Shown: positions 54,819 to 64,000 of the stretch, piece after piece
How positions within the stretch are numbered: the stretch's first letter is position 1
Layout of the letters: each line of letters begins with the position of its first letter
Assembly: GCF_000696185.1 (NCBI RefSeq)
Contig: NZ_KK853997.1
Span: forward strand, 3,549,901 to 3,613,900
Length of the DNA: 64,000 nt
DNA from: Kitasatospora cheerisanensis KCTC 2395
GTDB lineage: Bacteria; Actinomycetota; Actinomycetes; Streptomycetales; Streptomycetaceae
Reading direction: 5' to 3'
The notes under the pieces: generated by a model
Databases searched by the model: none
What the model was told of the DNA's origin: nothing
What the model saw: the letters and a program-made list of their open reading frames with translations, nothing else
Made by a program: the position numbers and the translations under genes

Positions 54819-55820
54819 TCATGAGGGGAGAGTCTGCCATCCCGGCAGGGCCGCGAGGTCGTCCGGTACCGGCATGCGGACGGCCTGGACCAGCCAGTGG
54901 AACGCGCCGAGTCCGGCCGGGGCGGTGAGTTCGGCGGCTTCGCCGGCCCCGCCGAGGGCCCGCAGATAGCCGGCCGGGTCGGTGCCGGCGAGGGCGAGCG
55001 GCGGGCGGGCGCCGCTGACGCCGAGGGCGTGCAAGGCAGTGCGCTGGGTGGTGAGCAGCGTCGGGTGGCCGGGGACGGCCGCGGAGTCGAGGGCGACGTG
55101 GGCGGTGAGGTCGCAGGAGCCGTCGGGGACGGGTGCGGTCTGCCGGCCGTCGCGGAAGCCGGTGAGGGTGCCGTACGGGGGGCGGGTGTCGCGGGTGTGC
55201 GCGTAGTCGACGGCGACGGCGAGGCCGCGGTCGAGGGCGGCGACGGCGGCGGCCCAGGCGGCGTCCCGGGGGGCGCCGAGTTCGACGCGTTCGCCGGGCC
55301 ACCAGCGGTCCGCCCAGGCGGCGTCCTCCGGGTCGAGCGGCCCGCCGGGCCGTTCGGCGCCGTCGGGGGCGACCTCGACGTAGCGCAGCACCCCGTCCTC
55401 GTCCCGTTCGGCGAGGTCGAGCGGGACGTTGTCGAGCCACTCGTTGGCGAACAGCAGGCCGGTGACGGCGCCCGGCAGCCCGGGGCCCCAGGCGATCTCG
55501 CCGGGCAGGCCGGCCGGGCGGTCGGCGAGTTCGACGGCGTGCAGGGCGACCCGGTCGCGGAGTCCGGCGGGCAGCGCGTCGCGGACGGCGACGGTGAGTT
55601 CGCCGCGGCCGGCGCCGACGTCCACGAAGTCGAGCCGGGCGGGCGAGCCGAGTGCGGCGTCGACCCCGGCGAGCAGCCGGGCCACCGCGCCGGCGAACCG
55701 GGCGGAGGCGTGCACGGAGGTGCGGAAGTGTCCGGCCGGGCCCTCCGGCCTGCGGTAGAAGCCGCCGTCGGGCCGGTACAGGGCGTGTTCGATCGCGGGC
55801 CGCCACCGCATCCATGTCAT
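54819..55820 (-). CDS. MidA/NDUFAF7-like SAM-dependent methyltransferase, 333 aa
   Basis: Related to MidA/NDUFAF7, which dimethylates an arginine in the complex I 49-kDa subunit. Evidence: [39 protein letters not shown] (SAM motif I), [17 protein letters not shown] and [18 protein letters not shown]. The 5' start is uncertain: I use ATG 55820; a GTG at 55856 is possible. The gene directly precedes nuoD on the same strand, and the enzyme's known target is the NuoD homologue, so a substrate relationship is likely. Confidence 0.82.
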   Translation of the reverse strand: MTWMRWRPAIEHALYRPDGGFYRRPEGPAGHFRTSVHASARFAGAVARLLAGVDAALGSPARLDFVDVGAGRGELTVAVRDALPAGLRDRVALHAVELADRPAGLPGEIAWGPGLPGAVTGLLFANEWLDNVPLDLAERDEDGVLRYVEVAPDGAERPGGPLDPEDAAWADRWWPGERVELGAPRDAAWAAAVAALDRGLAVAVDYAHTRDTRPPYGTLTGFRDGRQTAPVPDGSCDLTAHVALDSAAVPGHPTLLTTQRTALHALGVSGARPPLALAGTDPAGYLRALGGAGEAAELTAPAGLGAFHWLVQAVRMPVPDDLAALPGWQTLPS

Positions 55821-55926
55821 AGCCGGCGACGTTACCGGGGAGGAGACGATCTCCACCCTGGGGAGTAGCCCCGGATCGCTCTCCCGACGGACCTGAACAC
55901 GCCGTCCGACTCCCTAGGCTGGACAC

Positions 55927-57144
55927 GTGCATCGACTCAACGCCTGGCTCCGCCGACATCCCATGGTGGTCGACTCCGCGTGGGCGCTGCCGGTGCTGTT
56001 CTTCGGGGTCCTCGCTGCGGCGGAACAGACCGGGATGGTCGCGGACTACTCGGCCGCCCAGCAGGGCGCGGGCCTGGCGGTCGCGGTGCTGCTGCCCCTC
56101 CTGATGGTCTTCCGGCGGCGCCGGCCGGACGTCACCACGGCGGTGGCGGTCGCGCTCGGCCTCGGCCAGGTCGCGGCCCGGATCGACCCGGGCGCGTCGA
56201 GCATCGCCTACCTGGTGTTCGCCTACACCGGCGCGGCCTTCGGCCGGCCCTGGACGTCCAGGGTGGCGCTGGTCGCCAGCCTGGTCGCCGGGCCGCTCAC
56301 GGTCTGGCGGCTGGTGCCGTCGTACGACGGCCCGAACGACACCTTCCTCCGGCGGCTCCTGCTGGCCGCGCTGATGACCACCCCGTTCGTGCTGTGCTGG
56401 GCGTGGGGCCGGCTGACCCGGGTCCGCCGCGCCTACCTGGTGGAGCTGGAGGACCGGGCGTCCCGGCTGGAGCGCGAACGGGACGCCCAGGCGCAGGTCG
56501 CGGTCGCCGCCGAGCGCGCCCGGATCGCCCGCGAGCTGCACGACGTGGTGGCGCACAACGTGTCCGTGATGATCGTCCAGGCGGACGGCGCCGCGTACGT
56601 GATGGACTCCTCGCCGAAGCAGGCCAAGGAGGCGCTGAACACCATCGCCTCCACCGGCCGCCAGGCCCTCGCCGAGATGCGCCGCCTGCTGGGCGTGCTG
56701 CGCACCGCCGACACCACCGGCGAGTACGTGCCGCAGCCGGGCGTCGAGGAGCTTCCCGACCTGCTGGAGCAGGTCCGGACGGCCGGCCTGCCGGTCGAGT
56801 TCAGCGCCACCGGCGAGGTCCGCGAACTGCCCCGCGGCCTGGAGCTGACGGTCTACCGGATCGTCCAGGAGGCCCTCACCAACGTCCGCAAGCACGGCGG
56901 GCCGGACGCCAGCGCCAAGGTCGCCGTCGACTTCCGGGACGGCGACCTGGAGGTGCTGGTCGAGGACGACGGCCGCGGCAGCACCCGCGAACAGCTCACC
57001 GCCGGCGGCGCCGACGGCCTCGGCCACGGCCTGATCGGCATGCGCGAACGGGTCGGTATGGTCAGCGGCAGCCTGGACGTCGGGCCGCGGCCCGGCGGCG
57101 GCTTCCGGATCAGGGCCGTCCTGCCACTCAAAGTGTCCAAATGA
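55927..57144 (+). CDS. Two-component sensor histidine kinase (NarL/DesK type), 405 aa
   Basis: Four to five N-terminal transmembrane segments (about residues 14-155), a HisKA_3 dimerisation domain with the phospho-accepting His in [16 protein letters not shown], and a HATPase domain with [10 protein letters not shown] (N-box) and [11 protein letters not shown] (G-box). The stimulus is unknown; a multi-pass sensor suggests a membrane or cell-envelope signal. The response regulator gene follows after 14 bp, so they form a coupled operon. Its start is just downstream of the divergent MidA-like gene. Confidence 0.93.
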   Translation: MHRLNAWLRRHPMVVDSAWALPVLFFGVLAAAEQTGMVADYSAAQQGAGLAVAVLLPLLMVFRRRRPDVTTAVAVALGLGQVAARIDPGASSIAYLVFAYTGAAFGRPWTSRVALVASLVAGPLTVWRLVPSYDGPNDTFLRRLLLAALMTTPFVLCWAWGRLTRVRRAYLVELEDRASRLERERDAQAQVAVAAERARIARELHDVVAHNVSVMIVQADGAAYVMDSSPKQAKEALNTIASTGRQALAEMRRLLGVLRTADTTGEYVPQPGVEELPDLLEQVRTAGLPVEFSATGEVRELPRGLELTVYRIVQEALTNVRKHGGPDASAKVAVDFRDGDLEVLVEDDGRGSTREQLTAGGADGLGHGLIGMRERVGMVSGSLDVGPRPGGGFRIRAVLPLKVSK

Positions 57145-57158
57145 AGGAGACCCGACCG

Positions 57159-57847
57159 ATGCCGATCCGCGTGATGCTGGTCGACGACCAGGAACTGCTG
57201 CGCACCGGCTTCCGGATGGTCCTGCAGTCACAGGGCGACATCGAGATCGCCGCCGAGGCCGGCGACGGCCAGCAGGCGCTCGACGTGCTGCGCACCGCCG
57301 AGGTCGACGTGATCCTGATGGACGTCCGGATGCCCCGCCTCGACGGCGTCCAGGCCACCCGCCGGATCTGCCTCGACGACCGCGGCACCCCGATCGAGGG
57401 CGCCCCCCGGGTGCTCATCCTCACCACCTTCGACCTGGACGAGTACGCCTTCGCGGCGCTCAAGGCCGGCGCGTCCGGCTTCCTGCTCAAGGACGTGCCG
57501 CCGACCGAGCTGGTCGCCGCGATCCGCGCCGTGCACGGCGGTGACGCGGTGGTCGCGCCCACCACCACCCGCCGCATGATCGACCGCTTCGCCGAGGTGC
57601 TGCCCACCCCGACGGCGGCCCCGGCTCGGCCGTCCTCACCCCGCTCACCGAGCGCGAGCGCGAGGTCTTCCTGCTGGTCGCCCAGGGCCTGTCCAACGGC
57701 GAGATCGCCGCCCGCCTGGTGCTCTCCGAGGCCACCGTGAAGACCCACGTCGGCCGCATCCTCGCCAAGCTCGGCCTCCGCGACCGCGTCCAGGCCGTCG
57801 TCCTCGCCTACGAGAACGGCCTGGTCCGCGCCGGCGAGACGCACTGA
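57159..57847 (+). CDS. NarL/LuxR-type response regulator (apparent frameshift), 229 aa
   Basis: Receiver domain: [18 protein letters not shown] with phospho-acceptor D55 ([13 protein letters not shown]) and Lys near 105 ([10 protein letters not shown]). The LuxR-type HTH ([25 protein letters not shown] and [22 protein letters not shown]) lies in a different frame; adding one C to the C4 run 57619-57622 gives [15 protein letters not shown] and joins them. ATG 57159, with AAGGAGA upstream; translation is coupled to the kinase. It is the partner of the kinase at 55927. Confidence 0.85.
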
Positions 57848-58024
57848 CCCCTGCCCGCCGCCGCCCACCCACCCGAGCACCCGCGACCCTGGCTCTCCCG
57901 TTCCGGTCCTCGTTCCCTTCGTGGGTGGGCGGGCGGGTGGCCGGGTGGGCGCAGAAAGCAGGGCCCCCGCTGCCCGTACCATTGAGCAGTACGTCTGGTA
58001 CCCGCCGAGGACTGGAACGGAAGA
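57848..58024. other. Short gene-free stretch before the pantothenate operon
   Basis: 177 bp without a gene; a GGGTGGGCGG-type repeat lies at 57921-57951 and the sequence CCATTGAGCAGTACG precedes the GTG at 58025. The promoter of the DUF2520-pan-nad operon should be here, but I cannot locate a clear -35/-10. Confidence 0.35.
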
Positions 58025-58939
58025 GTGCTGCACGACTTCGGAGATCCCTCCGACCCCGGTAACCGCCCTGCCCGGCTCGCCGTCGGTGTGGTCGGGGCCG
58101 GCCGGGTCGGTCCCGCCCTGGGTGCGGCCCTGCAGTTGGCCGGGCACCGCGTGGTGGCCGCGTCCGGCGTCTCCGCCGCCTCGCGGCGTCGCGCCGAGTC
58201 CCTGCTGCCGGGCGTCCGCCTGGTGACGCCCCCGCAGGTGATGGCCGCGGCCGACCTGGTGCTGCTGACCGTCCCGGACGACGCGCTGCCCGATCTGGTG
58301 AGCGGGCTGGCCGCGACCGACGCCGTCCGTCCGGGCCAGATACTCGTCCACACCTCGGGCGCGCACGGCGTGGCGGTGCTGGAGCCGGCGACCCGCAAGG
58401 GCGCGCTGCCGCTCGCGCTGCACCCGGCGATGACCTTCACCGGCACCTCGGTGGACGTGGCCCGGCTGGCCGGCTGCCCGTTCGGGGTGACCTCTCCGGA
58501 GGAGCTGCGGCCGGTCGCGGAGGCGCTGGTGGTGGAGATGGGCGGCGAGCCGTCCTGGATCCCGGAGGATGTCCGGCCGCTGTACCACACGGCTCTCGCG
58601 CACGGTGCGAACCACCTGGTCACGCTGGTCGCGCAGGCGATGGAGCTGCTGCGCACCGCGGGTGTCGCCGAGCCCGGCCAGATGCTCGGCCCGCTGCTCG
58701 GCGCGGCCCTGGACAACGCCCTGCGCTCCGGCGACCTGGCCCTGACCGGCCCGGTCGCCCGCGGCGACGTGGGGACGGTGCGCAAGCACCTCGACCGACT
58801 CGCTACGGTGACCCCGGACATCGGCCAGGCGTACCGGGCGATGGCGAGGGCGACCGCGCAACGGGCGGTCGCCAACGGATCGTTGAAGCCGGAACCGGCG
58901 GCGGCGCTGCTGGACGTACTGAACGAGGAGAACCACTGA
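58025..58939 (+). CDS. Rossmann-like and DUF2520 domain protein, 304 aa
   Basis: A ketopantoate-reductase-like dehydrogenase fold: [16 protein letters not shown]ossmann loop near residue 20-36, [14 protein letters not shown] and the DUF2520 C-terminal helical domain ([15 protein letters not shown]). It occurs in front of panC in many actinobacteria and may act in pantothenate supply, though its function is not established. The stop overlaps the panC ATG by 1 base (TGATG), showing translational coupling. Start at GTG 58025. Confidence 0.85.
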   Translation: MLHDFGDPSDPGNRPARLAVGVVGAGRVGPALGAALQLAGHRVVAASGVSAASRRRAESLLPGVRLVTPPQVMAAADLVLLTVPDDALPDLVSGLAATDAVRPGQILVHTSGAHGVAVLEPATRKGALPLALHPAMTFTGTSVDVARLAGCPFGVTSPEELRPVAEALVVEMGGEPSWIPEDVRPLYHTALAHGANHLVTLVAQAMELLRTAGVAEPGQMLGPLLGAALDNALRSGDLALTGPVARGDVGTVRKHLDRLATVTPDIGQAYRAMARATAQRAVANGSLKPEPAAALLDVLNEENH

Positions 58940-59844
58940 TGGCACGCGACAGGCGCCCGGCGAAGGCCCCGAAGGCGGCGAAGGTCCGCAAGGCGGTGCT
59001 GACCCGCACCGTGGAGGAGTTCGAGGCCGCGTTCTGGCCGGACGAGCAGCCGGTCGACAACGCCGTGGTGATGACCATGGGCGCGCTGCACCAGGGCCAC
59101 GCGGCGCTGGTCCGGGAGGCCCGCCGCCAGGTCGGCAAGGACGGCCGGGTCGCCGTCACGGTGTTCGTGAACCCGCTGCAGTTCGGCGCCGGCGAGGACC
59201 TGGACCGCTACCCGCGCACCCTGGACGCCGACCTCGCGCTCGCCGAGGAGATGGGCGCGGACGTGGTGTTCGCCCCGACCGTGGACGAGATGTACCCGAA
59301 CGGCGAGCCGCTGGTGCGCCTCTCGGCGGGCCCGATGGGCGAGGGCTTCGAGGGCGCGTCCCGCCCCGGCCACTTCGACGGCGTGCTGACCGTCGTCGCC
59401 AAGCTGCTGCACATCACCGACCCGGACTTCGCGGTCTTCGGCGAGAAGGACGCCCAGCAGCTGGCGATCATCCGCCGGATGGTCGCGGACCTGGACTTCG
59501 ACGTGGAGATCGTCGGCGTCCCGACCGTCCGCGAGGAGGACGGCCTGGCGCTGTCCTCCCGCAACCGCTTCCTCTCCGAGGACGAGCGCACCCGGGCGCT
59601 CGTGCTCTCCCGCGCCCTGTTCGCCGGCCGCGACGCCGGCGCCCAGGGCGCCAAGGCCGTCCGCGAGGCGGCCGCGGCCGTGCTCGACGGCGCGGACGGC
59701 ATCTCCCTCGACTACCTCGCCCTGATCGATCCGCTGTCCTTCACCGAGGCGCCGGACGACTTCCGGGGCGAGGCGGTGCTCGCGCTCGCGGCCAGGGTCG
59801 GCTCGACCCGGCTGATCGACAACGTCAGCATCATCGTCCGATAG
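58939..59844 (+). CDS. panC: Pantothenate synthetase, 301 aa
   Basis: Condenses pantoate and beta-alanine with ATP. Adenylyltransferase motifs are present: the [12 protein letters not shown]xGH loop, [18 protein letters not shown] and [16 protein letters not shown]; the KMSKS-like loop is [12 protein letters not shown]. The N-terminal 28 residues form a basic extension. It directly follows the DUF2520 gene (overlap) and precedes panD, so the operon supplies pantothenate. Confidence 0.97.
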   Translation: MARDRRPAKAPKAAKVRKAVLTRTVEEFEAAFWPDEQPVDNAVVMTMGALHQGHAALVREARRQVGKDGRVAVTVFVNPLQFGAGEDLDRYPRTLDADLALAEEMGADVVFAPTVDEMYPNGEPLVRLSAGPMGEGFEGASRPGHFDGVLTVVAKLLHITDPDFAVFGEKDAQQLAIIRRMVADLDFDVEIVGVPTVREEDGLALSSRNRFLSEDERTRALVLSRALFAGRDAGAQGAKAVREAAAAVLDGADGISLDYLALIDPLSFTEAPDDFRGEAVLALAARVGSTRLIDNVSIIVR

Positions 59845-59895
59845 GCAAGTAGTTCCGGCTGCAAGCCCGGCATGCACTCAGAGAGGCGTGACCAC

Positions 59896-60345
59896 ATGCT
59901 CCGCACCATGCTCAAGTCCAAGATCCACCGGGCCACCGTGACCCAGGCCGACCTGCACTACGTGGGATCGGTGACGGTCGACGAGGACCTGCTCGACGCC
60001 GCGGACCTGCTCCCCGGCGAGCTGGTCCACATCGTCGACATCAACAACGGCGCCCGGCTGGAGACCTACACCATCGCGGGCCCGCGCGGCTCCGGCGTCA
60101 TCGGCATCAACGGCGCCGCCGCCCGGCTGGTCCACCCCGGCGACCTGGTGATCCTGATCGCCTACGGGCAGATGGACACCGCCGAGGCCAAGGCGTACCT
60201 GCCGAAGGTGGTGTTCGTCGACGAGCACAACCGGATCACCGGCACGGGCGGGGACCCCGCGGACGCCCCCGAGGGCAGCGGACTGCTGCGCGGCGACGCC
60301 GCGTACGGTGGGTCGAACGGCGCGGCCGACGCCGCCGCGCACTGA
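59896..60345 (+). CDS. panD: Aspartate 1-decarboxylase, 149 aa
   Basis: Makes beta-alanine for pantothenate. The self-cleavage site Gly24-Ser25 is exactly placed (YVGSVTVD), creating the pyruvoyl group; [16 protein letters not shown] precedes it. [16 protein letters not shown] active-site residues follow. The last 25 residues are an Ala/Gly-rich tail beyond the core. ATG 59896 is preceded by GAGAGG (59881-59886). It sits between panC and nadB. Confidence 0.97.
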   Translation: MLRTMLKSKIHRATVTQADLHYVGSVTVDEDLLDAADLLPGELVHIVDINNGARLETYTIAGPRGSGVIGINGAAARLVHPGDLVILIAYGQMDTAEAKAYLPKVVFVDEHNRITGTGGDPADAPEGSGLLRGDAAYGGSNGAADAAAH

Positions 60346-60361
60346 AGGAGCAACTGAAGCC

Positions 60362-61975
60362 ATGCCGCACCGCCTGACCGCACCCGCCCCCGGCTGGACC
60401 ACGAGCACCGACGTGGTCGTGGTCGGCTCCGGCGTGGCCGGACTCACCGTCGCGCTCAACGTCCGCAAGGCCGGCCTGCGGGCCATGGTGGTCACCAAGG
60501 CGATGCTCGACGACGGTTCCACCCGCTGGGCCCAGGGCGGCGTCGCCGCCGCCCTGGGCGAGGGCGACACCCCCGAGCAGCACCTCCAGGACACCCTGGT
60601 CGCCGGCGCCGGCCTGTGCGACGAGGACGCCGTCCGGACGCTGGTCACCGACGGCCCGGACGCGGTGCGCCGGCTCATCGAGGTGGGCGCCGAGTTCGAC
60701 CTCGACGAGGACGGCGAGATCGTCCTCACCCGCGAGGGCGGCCACCACCGGGACCGGATCGTGCACGCCGGCGGCGACGCCACCGGCGCCGAGATCGAAC
60801 GCGCCCTGGTCGCCGCCGTCGAGGCCGACCCGGGTCTCGAACTCATCGAGCACGCCCTCGTCCTGGACCTGCTCACCGACGCCGACGGCCACGCCGCCGG
60901 CGTCACCCTGCACGTGATGGGCGAGGGCCAGCGGGACGGCGTCGGCGCGATCCTGGCCCGCGCCGTGGTGCTGGCGTCCGGCGGCATGGGCCAGGTCTTC
61001 TCCGCCACCACCAACCCGGCGGTCTCCACCGGCGACGGCGTCGCGCTCGCGCTGCGGGCCGGCGCCGAGGTCACCGACCTGGAGTTCGTCCAGTTCCACC
61101 CGACCGTGCTGTTCCTCGGCGCGGACGCGCAGGGCCAGCAGCCGCTGGTCTCCGAGGCCGTCCGCGGCGAGGGCGCGCACCTGGTCGACGCCGACGGGGT
61201 GCGCTTCATGGTCGGGCAGCACGAGCTGGCCGAACTCGCCCCGCGCGACATCGTCGCCAAGGCGATCATCCGCCGGATGCACGAGCAGGGCGCCCAGCAC
61301 ATGTACCTGGACGGGCGGCACTTCGGCGCCCGGATGTGGGAGAACCGCTTCCCCACCATCCTGGCCGCCTGCCGCACCCACGGCATCGACCCGGTCACCG
61401 AGCCGATACCGGTCTCCCCCGCCGCGCACCACGCCTCCGGCGGCGTCCGCACCGACCTGCACGGCCGCACCACCGTTCCCGGCCTGTACGCCTGCGGCGA
61501 GGTCGCCTGCACCGGCGTGCACGGCGCCAACCGGCTGGCGTCCAACTCGCTGCTCGAAGGCCTGGTGTTCGCCGAGCGGATCGCCGCCGACCTGGCCGCG
61601 CTCGCCGAGAGCGGGCGGCTGCCCGCGCGCACCGTCACCACGGACGCCGCGCACGCGGCGACGCCGGTGCCGCTGCTGGCGGCGGAGGCCCGCGGCGCGA
61701 TCCAGCACCTGATGTCCACCGGCGCGGGCGTGATCCGCTCGGCGGAGTCGCTGGCCGCCACCGCGAAGGGCCTGGCGGCGCTGCCCGACCCGGCCCGGCC
61801 CGGCTCCCCCTCGGTGGAGACCTGGGAGGCCACCAACCTCCACCAGGTCGCCACCGCCCTCACCGCCGCGGCCGCCCTCCGCGAGGAGACCCGCGGCTGC
61901 CACTGGCGCGAGGACTTCCCCGACCGCGACGACACCCACTGGCACCGTCACGTGATCCACCCGCTCAGCCGCTGA
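60362..61975 (+). CDS. nadB: L-aspartate oxidase, 537 aa
   Basis: FAD enzyme: first step of de novo NAD synthesis, aspartate to iminoaspartate. FAD-binding VVVVGSGVAGLTVALNV near residue 17, RWAQGGVAAALGEGDTPEQH, and HHASGGVRTDLHGRTTVPGLYACGE-type signatures near 370; the core substrate Arg lies there. The C-terminal helical domain is present. AAGGAG lies upstream of ATG 60362, overlapping the end of panD. It is followed by nadC; nadA is not next to it. Confidence 0.96.
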   Translation: MPHRLTAPAPGWTTSTDVVVVGSGVAGLTVALNVRKAGLRAMVVTKAMLDDGSTRWAQGGVAAALGEGDTPEQHLQDTLVAGAGLCDEDAVRTLVTDGPDAVRRLIEVGAEFDLDEDGEIVLTREGGHHRDRIVHAGGDATGAEIERALVAAVEADPGLELIEHALVLDLLTDADGHAAGVTLHVMGEGQRDGVGAILARAVVLASGGMGQVFSATTNPAVSTGDGVALALRAGAEVTDLEFVQFHPTVLFLGADAQGQQPLVSEAVRGEGAHLVDADGVRFMVGQHELAELAPRDIVAKAIIRRMHEQGAQHMYLDGRHFGARMWENRFPTILAACRTHGIDPVTEPIPVSPAAHHASGGVRTDLHGRTTVPGLYACGEVACTGVHGANRLASNSLLEGLVFAERIAADLAALAESGRLPARTVTTDAAHAATPVPLLAAEARGAIQHLMSTGAGVIRSAESLAATAKGLAALPDPARPGSPSVETWEATNLHQVATALTAAAALREETRGCHWREDFPDRDDTHWHRHVIHPLSR

Positions 61976-62044
61976 CGGCCCCGCGCCGTCCGCACCCCCG
62001 CTCTTCGCGTCCCCGGTTTCGCACCCCTTTTTGGAGCCCCTCTC

Positions 62045-63019
62045 ATGTCGCACTCCGACGAACTCCCCCTTCTCACCGCCGAGTCCGACGGTTGCGGCGA
62101 CGGCTGCGCGTGCGGTGACGGCGAGGTGTACGAGACCGGTCTCGACCCGGCGCTGGCCGAGCTGCTGGAGGAGGCCGGCCTGGACCCGGTCGAGGTCGAG
62201 GACGTGGCGATGATGGCCCTGTCCGAGGACCTGGCCGGTGGGGAGGACGTCACCTCGGTGGCGACCGTCCCGGCCGAGGCCGTCGCGACGGCGGACTTCA
62301 CGGCCCGTCAGGCGGGCGTCGTCGCGGGCCTGCGGATCGCCGAGGCGGTCGTCTCGCTGGTCTGCGAGGAGGAGTTCGAGGTCGAGCGGCACGTCGAGGA
62401 CGGCGCGAGGGTCGAGCCCGGCCAGGTGCTGCTCTCGGTGCGCAGCCGGACCCGCGACCTGCTGACCGCCGAGCGCTCCGCGCTCAACCTGCTGTGCCAC
62501 CTGTCCGGCATCGCCACCGCGACCCGCGCCTGGACGGACGCCCTGGCGGGCACCGGGGCGGTGGTCCGCGACACCCGCAAGACCACTCCGGGCCTGCGCG
62601 CGCTGGAGAAGTTCGCGGTCCGCGCGGGCGGCGGCGCCAACCACCGGATGGCGCTCTCGGACGCGGCGCTGGTGAAGGACAACCACGTGGTGGCCGCCGG
62701 CGGCGTCGCGGAGGCGTTCACCGCCGTCCGGGCCGCGTTCCCGGAGCTGCCGATCGAGGTCGAGGTCGACACCGTCGAGCAGATCACGCCCGTGCTGGAG
62801 GCCGGCGCGGACCTGATCCTGCTGGACAACTTCACCACCGAGCAGCTGCGCGAGGCGGTCGCCCTGGTGGCGGGCCGGGCGAAGCTGGAGGCTTCCGGTG
62901 GACTGACCCTGGCCACCGCGCGCGAGGTCGCGGAGACTGGTGTGGACTTCCTGGCCGTCGGCGCCCTGACGCACTCCTCGCCGATCCTGGACATCGGCCT
63001 GGACCTCCGCAGTTCCTGA
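62045..63019 (+). CDS. nadC: Nicotinate-nucleotide pyrophosphorylase (quinolinate phosphoribosyltransferase), 324 aa
   Basis: Forms nicotinate mononucleotide from quinolinate and PRPP. Core motifs are RSALNLLCHLSGIAT, RDTRKTTPGLRALEKFAV (PRPP/quinolinate binding Arg/Lys) and ALVKDNHV with LLDNFTTEQLREAV. A short N-terminal extension contains a Cys cluster, GCGDGCACGDG (residues 17-27), absent from the typical 280-residue enzyme, perhaps a metal or redox site. ATG 62045. It is downstream of nadB. Confidence 0.96.
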   Translation: MSHSDELPLLTAESDGCGDGCACGDGEVYETGLDPALAELLEEAGLDPVEVEDVAMMALSEDLAGGEDVTSVATVPAEAVATADFTARQAGVVAGLRIAEAVVSLVCEEEFEVERHVEDGARVEPGQVLLSVRSRTRDLLTAERSALNLLCHLSGIATATRAWTDALAGTGAVVRDTRKTTPGLRALEKFAVRAGGGANHRMALSDAALVKDNHVVAAGGVAEAFTAVRAAFPELPIEVEVDTVEQITPVLEAGADLILLDNFTTEQLREAVALVAGRAKLEASGGLTLATAREVAETGVDFLAVGALTHSSPILDIGLDLRSS

Positions 63020-63042
63020 CCCTTCCAAGCAGAAAGCGCCCC

Positions 63043-63837
63043 ATGCTCCTCACCATCGACGTCGGCAACACCCAGACCACGCTCGGCCTGTTCGACGGCG
63101 AGGAGATCGTCGAGCACTGGCGGATCTCCACCGACCCGCGCCGCACCGCCGACGAAATGGCGGTGCTGCTCCAGGGGTTGATGGGCGCCCACCCGATCGT
63201 CTCGGCGGACGACCGGGTGGCGGGCCTGGCGATCTGCTCCTCGGTGCCGGCGGTGCTGCACGAGCTGCGCGAGGTGACCCGCCGGTACTACGGGGACGTG
63301 CCGGCGGTGATCGTGGAGCCGGGCGTGAAGACGGGTGTGCACGTGCTGATGGACAACCCGAAGGAGGTCGGCGCGGACCGGATCGTGAACGCGCTGGCCG
63401 CCAACCACCTGTACGGGGGCCCGTGCATCGTGGTCGACTTCGGCACCGCCACCACCTTCGACGCGATCAACGCGCGCGGCGACTACGTGGGCGGCGCGAT
63501 CGCCCCGGGCATCGAGATCTCGGTCGACGCGCTGGGCGGCCGGACCGCGATGCTCCGCAAGATCGAGCTGGCCCGCCCGCGCAACGTGATCGGCAAGAAC
63601 ACCGTCGAGGGCATGCAGTCGGGCATCCTGTACGGCTTCGCCGGGCAGGTCGACGGCCTCGTCAACCGGATGGCCAAGGAGCTCGCCAAGGACCCGAACG
63701 ACGTCCAGGTGATCGCCACCGGCGGCCTGGCGCCGCTGGTCCTCGGCGAGGCCGACTCGATCGACGTGCACGAGCCGTGGCTGACCCTGATCGGCCTGCG
63801 GCTGATCTTCGAGCGCAACCGGCCCGCCACCGCCTGA
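63043..63837 (+). CDS. coaX: Type III pantothenate kinase, 264 aa
   Basis: Phosphorylates pantothenate, first step of CoA synthesis. ASKHA fold: N-terminal TIDVGNTQTTLGLFDGE, VKTGVHVLMDNPKEVGADRIVNALA, and VDFGTATTFDAIN, with GGAIAPGIEIS. Usual length. It closes the pan-nad operon, where pantothenate made by PanC is used directly. ATG 63043; a perfect terminator follows. Confidence 0.96.
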   Translation: MLLTIDVGNTQTTLGLFDGEEIVEHWRISTDPRRTADEMAVLLQGLMGAHPIVSADDRVAGLAICSSVPAVLHELREVTRRYYGDVPAVIVEPGVKTGVHVLMDNPKEVGADRIVNALAANHLYGGPCIVVDFGTATTFDAINARGDYVGGAIAPGIEISVDALGGRTAMLRKIELARPRNVIGKNTVEGMQSGILYGFAGQVDGLVNRMAKELAKDPNDVQVIATGGLAPLVLGEADSIDVHEPWLTLIGLRLIFERNRPATA

Positions 63838-63838
63838 C

Positions 63839-63877
63839 GGCCGCCGCCCCGGTCGGCCGCCGATCGGGGCGGCGGCC
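63839..63877. terminator. Terminator hairpin after coaX
   Basis: GGCCGCCGCCCC (63839-63850) pairs perfectly with GGGGCGGCGGCC (63866-63877), a 12-bp stem with a 15-nt loop directly after the coaX stop. Confidence 0.7.
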
Positions 63878-63970
63878 GACCGGGCGTCAGATGCACCATC
63901 TCATAGGCCAATCGGGACAAACACGTCCTCAATCGCCATAAGTCGGACGTACGCCACGTACTGTCGAGCC

Positions 63971-64000
63971 ATGCCAACGCCACACGGATCGCGCGGCGGC
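63971..64000 (+). CDS. 5' end of an unidentified gene (partial)
   Basis: ATG 63971 opens a frame MPTPHGSRGG that runs off the window. The N-terminus is like that of a conserved streptomycete protein of unknown function often located near coaX. It is preceded by an AT-richer stretch (63898-63960) likely to contain its promoter. There is too little sequence to identify it. Confidence 0.4.
   Translation, partial: MPTPHGSRGG

Noticed and set aside
1..64000. Mobile elements, prophage, tRNA-linked integration sites
   Set aside because: No transposase, integrase, tRNA gene or terminal inverted repeats are seen; gene order is largely core-chromosomal.

Overview
The window is very GC-rich DNA with strong G/C bias at third codon positions and many GTG starts. 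Chaplins, rodlins, BldN with its anti-sigma factor and a Rex-hemACD operon place it in a Streptomycetaceae chromosome (Streptomyces or, plausibly, Kitasatospora). The order rex-hemA-hemC-hemD-hemB, bldN-rsbN, bS22, an Xis-like regulator, acuC, proC, ilvD, nuoD, panC-panD-nadB-nadC-coaX is the familiar core order of this family. I see no tRNA, rRNA, insertion sequence, prophage or CRISPR array.

Layout. 1-5.5 kb: small unknown proteins, a LysR/NAD-oxidoreductase divergon and a PEBP protein, ending in a cluster of DnaA-box-like 9-mers. 5.6-9.0 kb: a GntR/UTRA repressor with three TCTAGA-centred operators facing an anti-sigma-like ATPase, then an amino-sugar gene pair (SIS protein and BadF/MurK-type kinase) under a near-consensus DasR site. 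9.0-12.4 kb: a double SMI1/KNR4 protein, a DUF4291 protein and a secreted SGNH hydrolase with a ricin lectin domain. 12.6-17.0 kb: a cell-surface island with four short chaplins, two rodlins, two secreted proteins of unknown function and a secreted peptide built from four poly-glycine patches. 17.1-23.1 kb: tetrapyrrole genes headed by Rex with a Rex operator. 23.1-30.9 kb: exonuclease, glutaredoxin, HAD phosphatase, bldN-rsbN, a phospholipid acyltransferase pair, ribosomal protein bS22 and an excisionase-like regulator. 30.9-46.4 kb: AcuC, MFS, HAD, ProC, IlvD, methyltransferase, VOC and isomerase genes, then a large cysteine-rich surface protein. 46.5-52.4 kb: a Ppx/GppA phosphatase and a polymorphic toxin system (WXG100-like protein, Tox-PL toxin, composite YrhB/SUKH-4 immunity protein). 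52.6-64 kb: a Cys-rich unknown, lone nuoD with a MidA-type methyltransferase, a two-component system and the pantothenate/NAD/CoA operon.

How genes work together. BldN drives chaplin and rodlin genes in characterised Streptomyces, and here bldN-rsbN lies about 9 kb from the chaplin/rodlin island. BldN-type promoter sequences (CGTAAC-like, 16-17 bp, CGTTGG/CTTTGA) precede one chaplin, the first rodlin and rsbN, so the window holds a sigma factor, its anti-sigma factor and much of a likely output: the hydrophobic amyloid coat of aerial hyphae.

Data quality. Eight genes (bldN, rsbN, a phosphatase, two membrane proteins, the Cys-rich protein, the toxin and a response regulator) can only be read whole if a base is restored. 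Almost every case is a missing base, several of them inside G or C runs. I infer assembly indels rather than decay, and annotate these genes as intact with a stated frameshift.
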